Below are positions 7,491 to 10,157 of a DNA stretch of 10,157 nucleotides, piece by piece. This DNA comes from Deltaproteobacteria bacterium (GTDB lineage Bacteria; Desulfobacterota; DSM-4660; Desulfatiglandales; Desulfatiglandaceae). The position numbers were made by a program, and so were the translations under genes. Within the stretch, counting starts at the first letter, position 1; every line of letters starts with the position of its first letter. The DNA lies in contig JAGHDR010000066.1 in the NCBI GenBank assembly GCA_021159825.1, forward strand, positions 1 through 10,157. Reading direction: 5' to 3'. The notes beneath the pieces are model-generated. The model was given only the letters and a program-made list of their open reading frames with translations. It did not search any database and was not told the DNA's origin.

Positions 7491-7558
7491 GATTTCAGGC
7501 TCTCTTACAAAAGCATTGGAAACAAATTCAATTGCGAAACTATTTCCATTATTGAACG

Positions 7559-8077
7559 TTATTGAACCGTTGACACCTCAGCCCCGCCCACGTTTTCCAG
7601 TACCTTCCCTCTTCGGGCCATGATTTCGACCGGATCACGCAATGACCTTAATCCTTTGATGGTGGCTTTTACGATATTGTGCGCATTATGGGAACCGAGG
7701 CACTTCGTCAGAATATTCTGCACCCCTGCCGCCTCCAACACGGCACGGACACCCCCACCGGCGATTAGACCCGTACCCGGACCTGCAGGTTTTAATAGAA
7801 CACGCCCCGCACCCCATTTCCCGATAATCTCATAGGGAATAGAGGACTCATACAAACTGACCGTGGTCATATCCTTCCTGGCCCTTTCAACACCTTTCCT
7901 GATCGCATCGGGTACCTGATTCGCTTTGCCAAGTCCACAACCAACCGCTCCATTACCATCACCCACAACGACGATGGCGCTAAAGCTGAACCGTCGGCCA
8001 CCTTTTACAACCTTTGCCACTCGATTAATGTGAACCACTTTTTCAATTAGCTGAACTTCATCATCTCGTTCAAACAA
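7559..8077 (-). CDS. rpsE: 30S ribosomal protein S5
   Basis: A small-subunit protein at the mRNA entry channel that affects decoding fidelity. The 172-residue product has the double-stranded-RNA-binding-like N-domain ([19 protein letters not shown] at 12-30, then [10 protein letters not shown] at 37-46). The C-domain includes [21 protein letters not shown] (98-118) and [16 protein letters not shown] (124-139). The N-terminus before EKVV is short. The start is TTG at 8077 with GGGGAGA at 8084-8090; an in-frame stop lies just upstream, so no longer start exists. A 129-nt gap separates it from rplR. Confidence 0.98.
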   Translation of the reverse strand: MFERDDEVQLIEKVVHINRVAKVVKGGRRFSFSAIVVVGDGNGAVGCGLGKANQVPDAIRKGVERARKDMTTVSLYESSIPYEIIGKWGAGRVLLKPAGPGTGLIAGGGVRAVLEAAGVQNILTKCLGSHNAHNIVKATIKGLRSLRDPVEIMARRGKVLENVGGAEVSTVQ

Positions 8078-8116
8078 TGGAAATCTCCCCTACCCTTCGT
8101 CAGAAACTGCATTTTT

Positions 8117-8154
8117 GGCTCACAAATCCATTATTCAAAATCGGATGACGAGCC
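8117..8154 (-). other. Imperfect hairpin in 129-nt rplR-rpsE gap
   Basis: In the transcript, GGCTC (8154-8150) pairs with GAGCC (8121-8117). An inner ATCC/GGAT pair is separated by small internal loops, around an AT-rich loop of about 13 nt. The gap 8078-8206 is unusually long for this operon and contains no plausible gene. The element could be a processing or translational control site for rpsE; no T-run follows, so it is not a terminator. Confidence 0.3.
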
Positions 8155-8206
8155 CCAAAACTCCAATTCCCTTCCCTCAGTCACAGAAACCACAAATCCG
8201 GCCGCA

Positions 8207-8575
8207 TCAAAATTGAAGTCCGCTTTCCCTCGCCGCATTTGACAGGGATTCTAAACGTCCGTGGTATAAAAAACCATTTCGATCAAAAGCAATTTTAGTT
8301 ATCCCTTTTGCAAGGATTGCAGCCCCAATGGCTTTCCCGACAATGGCGGCGCCTTTCTTGTTGCCCCCATTCTTGCCGATCTCAGAAGCCAGATCTTTTG
8401 ACAGAGAAGAGGCCGCAGTCAGGGTCTGACCTGTCGTATCATCAATCAGCTGGGCATAAATATGCTTCCCACTCCTGAAAACACACAGTCGAGGCTTCTC
8501 TGAGCTTCCCTTTACGCGCTTTCTGACGCGCATTTTACGTTTTAGTCTTCTCTTCCCACTACTCACAGCACCCAT
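8207..8575 (-). CDS. rplR: 50S ribosomal protein L18
   Basis: Binds 5S rRNA and with L5 anchors it in the central protuberance. I place the start at the ATG at 8575, giving 122 residues, the usual family length. It is preceded by GAAGGGA at 8584-8590 with an 8-nt spacer. A longer frame from a TTG at 8605 has no ribosome site and adds ten non-conserved residues. The basic N-terminus (GKRRLKRKMRVRKRV) is followed by KPRLCVFRSGKHIYAQLIDD (27-46), KGITKIAFDRNGFLYHGR (90-107) and the ending LSNAARESGLQF. It is 35 nt after rplF. Confidence 0.96.
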   Translation of the reverse strand: MGAVSSGKRRLKRKMRVRKRVKGSSEKPRLCVFRSGKHIYAQLIDDTTGQTLTAASSLSKDLASEIGKNGGNKKGAAIVGKAIGAAILAKGITKIAFDRNGFLYHGRLESLSNAARESGLQF

Positions 8576-8610
8576 TTCGGCAATCCCTTCACTCTGTTCG
8601 TGCAATATTA

Positions 8611-9150
8611 TTACGTGGCAGCTCCAGCTTTTCCTGCTTTTCTCCGAATCATTTCATCCGCATATTTAATCCCTTTGCCTTTGTAAGGCTCCGGTTTACG
8701 CAAATTTCGAATTTTTTCGGCTGTCCTGCCCAGTAATTCTTTATCAATTCCCATCAGTAAAACTTTGTTTTTATCTACGTTTGCATCGATGCCGTCGGGA
8801 AGTTCGAAATGAACAGGATTCGAATATCCCAGATTGAATATGACCGTCCTACCTTTCAGTTCCGCCCGGTATCCGACACCCACAATTTCCAGTGCCTTCT
8901 CAAACCCTTTGGTCACGCCCGTGACCATGTTCAAAACAAGCGCTCCGAAAAGCCCGTGAAGCGCCCGCGTTTCCCTGTGGTTATCGCTCACGGTCAACAA
9001 CAGGTTTTCATCATTAATTTCAACCTTAATCTTATTGTGTATGCGACGTTGAAGGACACCTTTCGGCCCTTTTACGGTCATCATATCCCCATTTATCCTG
9101 ACCTCAACATCCTTTGTTATCGGGATGGGCCGCTTGCCTATGCGTGACAT
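8611..9150 (-). CDS. rplF: 50S ribosomal protein L6
   Basis: A large-subunit protein near the factor-binding site and sarcin-ricin loop. The 179-residue product has two L6 domains. It starts MSRIGKRPIPI, has GPKGVLQRRI at 28-37 and GFEKALEIVGVGYRA at 82-96, and carries the C-terminal signature RKPEPYKGKGIKYADEMIRR at 151-170 followed by KAGKAG. The ATG at 9150 has a perfect GGAGG at 9157-9161 with a 6-nt spacer, so the TTG codon immediately before it is not the start. It is 42 nt after rpsH. Confidence 0.98.
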   Translation of the reverse strand: MSRIGKRPIPITKDVEVRINGDMMTVKGPKGVLQRRIHNKIKVEINDENLLLTVSDNHRETRALHGLFGALVLNMVTGVTKGFEKALEIVGVGYRAELKGRTVIFNLGYSNPVHFELPDGIDANVDKNKVLLMGIDKELLGRTAEKIRNLRKPEPYKGKGIKYADEMIRRKAGKAGAAT

Positions 9151-9192
9151 CAAAAACCTCCGGACTTTTGCATTAAATGATATCTTGGGAAT

Positions 9193-9591
9193 CTACCAAA
9201 CAGCGCAGAGAATTTCACCACCCACTTTTTGTTTCCGCGCCTCGCGATCCGTCATGATCCCTTTAGAGGTCGAAACAATATTCACGCCGTACCCGTTTAG
9301 TACTTCGGGTATTTCATTATAACCCGCATAAACACGGCAGCTTGGCTTGCTGATCCGCTTGAGCCCTTCAATGACGGGAACGCCGTTCTTATCAAATTTC
9401 AGAAATACCCTGATGTATCGATGCCGACCATCAGAAATAATTCTAAGATTCTTGATATAACCCTCTGACTTAAGCACATTGGCCAAATTTATTTTTAATG
9501 TGGAACTCGGAATGTTAACCATTTCATGTGCTGCCTGCATCGCGTTTCGAATACGCGTCAACATATCAGCAACCGGATCCGTCATACCCAT
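9193..9591 (-). CDS. rpsH: 30S ribosomal protein S8
   Basis: A primary 16S rRNA-binding protein of the central domain that in E. coli also represses the spc operon. The 132-residue product begins [17 protein letters not shown], has VNIPSSTLK at 25-33 and [11 protein letters not shown] at 78-88, and ends with the signature [19 protein letters not shown] (102-120) and GGEILCAVW. The ATG at 9591 is preferred over the ATG two codons later, although its GAG ribosome element is weak. The S8 operator known in E. coli lies upstream of rplE and would be outside this window. Confidence 0.98.
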   Translation of the reverse strand: MGMTDPVADMLTRIRNAMQAAHEMVNIPSSTLKINLANVLKSEGYIKNLRIISDGRHRYIRVFLKFDKNGVPVIEGLKRISKPSCRVYAGYNEIPEVLNGYGVNIVSTSKGIMTDREARKQKVGGEILCAVW

Positions 9592-9659
9592 TATTCACTC
9601 TGCCCCCCTGATTACTGTAAACCCGGACCACTTCTTACCGGGTTGAAAAACTCCAAAAT

Positions 9660-9845
9660 TTACCAGCTCGATTTAACCACCCCGGGAAGTTCTCCTCTTG
9701 AGGCCATGCTCCTAAAGCAGATTCGGCAAATCCCGAATGTCCTTAAAAAGGCCCTCCGCCGTCCACATATTGGACAACGATTGTACTGACGACTCGAAAA
9801 CTTTGGTTTTCTTTGGGCTTTTACAACAAGCGACTTCCTAGCCAA
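9660..9845 (-). CDS. rpsN: 30S ribosomal protein S14, zinc type (S14Z)
   Basis: A small-subunit head protein needed for late 30S assembly. The 61-residue product is the short zinc form: Cys24-x2-Cys27 (RCPICGR) and Cys40-x2-Cys43 (ICRICF) make the zinc knuckle, and it ends [11 protein letters not shown]. The start is TTG at 9845, set by the family N-terminus MARKSL and by GAGGGGG at 9851-9857 with a 5-nt spacer. It lies between rplE (28 nt) and rpsH (68 nt), as usual for the spc operon. Confidence 0.97.
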   Translation of the reverse strand: MARKSLVVKAQRKPKFSSRQYNRCPICGRRRAFLRTFGICRICFRSMASRGELPGVVKSSW

Positions 9846-9873
9846 AATAACCCCCTCATTTAATAAAACAGTA

Positions 9874-10157
9874 TTAGTTCCGGAAAGGCATCCCCAATCG
9901 CCTCAGCATAAAGCGACCTTCTTCATCGGTTTCAGCCGTGGTGACGAAAGTAATGTTCAGGCCTTTTATTTTATCAACCTTGTCATAGTCGATCTCAGGA
10001 AATACGATAAATTCTTTTACACCGATACTACAATTCCCTCTGCCATCAAAAACCTTCGGTTTAATACCCCGAAAATCGCGAACACGCGCAAGTGATGCAT
10101 TGAAAAGCTTATCCACGAATTCGTACATACGCTTCCGCCTGAGCGTTACCATACAAC
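9874..10157 (-). CDS. rplE: 50S ribosomal protein L5, C-terminal part only
   Basis: Binds 5S rRNA and contacts S13 and the P-site tRNA. The frame is open through the right edge, so only about the last 93 of roughly 180 residues are present. Visible motifs are [33 protein letters not shown], then [21 protein letters not shown] and the end [10 protein letters not shown] followed by RN. The ATG at 10152 is an internal Met, since the codon before it (Cys) belongs to the conserved CMVTLR stretch; it is not a start. Confidence 0.97.
   Translation of the reverse strand, partial: CMVTLRRKRMYEFVDKLFNASLARVRDFRGIKPKVFDGRGNCSIGVKEFIVFPEIDYDKVDKIKGLNITFVTTAETDEEGRFMLRRLGMPFRN

Noticed and set aside
8576-8605. 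Longer rplR start at TTG 8605
   Set aside because: No ribosome site, and it adds ten non-conserved residues; the ATG at 8575 has GAAGGGA and gives the normal length.
9151-9153. TTG codon just before the rplF ATG
   Set aside because: The GGAGG at 9157-9161 is ideally spaced for the ATG at 9150, and the family starts MSRIGK.
9874-10152. A complete 92-residue gene starting at ATG 10152
   Set aside because: The frame stays open to the window edge and the Met is internal to the conserved L5 sequence.

Overview
All 17 genes recognised here lie on the minus strand. The window reads as a bacterial chromosome segment carrying the distal spc operon, the complete alpha operon and the start of a pyrimidine gene pair. 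In transcription order (high to low coordinates) these are rplE (cut by the right edge), rpsN, rpsH, rplF, rplR, rpsE, rpmD, rplO, secY, rpmJ, rpsM, rpsK, rpsD, rpoA, rplQ, then pyrB and pyrC (cut by the left edge). The gene order from rplE to rplQ matches the E. coli spc-alpha arrangement, with no adk, map or infA between secY and rpmJ. The moderate base composition, an alpha subunit beginning with an [14 protein letters not shown] N-terminus, and zinc-type S14, S4 and L36 together suggest a Desulfobacterota (former Deltaproteobacteria) genome. That placement is inference, not proof.

Layout. Positions 10157-6855 hold ribosomal proteins L5, S14, S8, L6, L18, S5, L30 and L15. Positions 6792-5479 hold SecY. 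Positions 5428-2132 hold L36, S13, S11, S4, RNA polymerase alpha and L17. Gaps are short (11-129 nt), and most genes have a visible Shine-Dalgarno sequence. Five of the 14 genes from rpsN to rplQ start with TTG (rpsN, rpsE, rpsM, rpsD, rpoA), each behind a purine-rich Shine-Dalgarno; pyrB starts with GTG. Two proteins are longer than usual: S4 has about 15 extra C-terminal residues, and RpoA has an acidic linker plus a 57-residue, strongly acidic C-terminal tail.

The most interesting region is the 177-nt gap between rplQ and pyrB (1955-2131). It contains a well-formed intrinsic terminator on the coding strand whose U-tract ends only about 12 nt before the pyrB start codon. There is no room for a normal promoter after it, so pyrB mRNA must read through this hairpin. 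This makes it a probable attenuator. A candidate promoter lies at 2091-2119, and two tiny leader ORFs overlap at a TTGA junction at the foot of the hairpin. pyrB (aspartate carbamoyltransferase) overlaps pyrC (dihydroorotase) by 17 bp, with the pyrC Shine-Dalgarno inside pyrB. There is no pyrI between them.

No gap exceeds 300 bases. I see no RNA genes, mobile elements, CRISPR arrays or real plus-strand genes.
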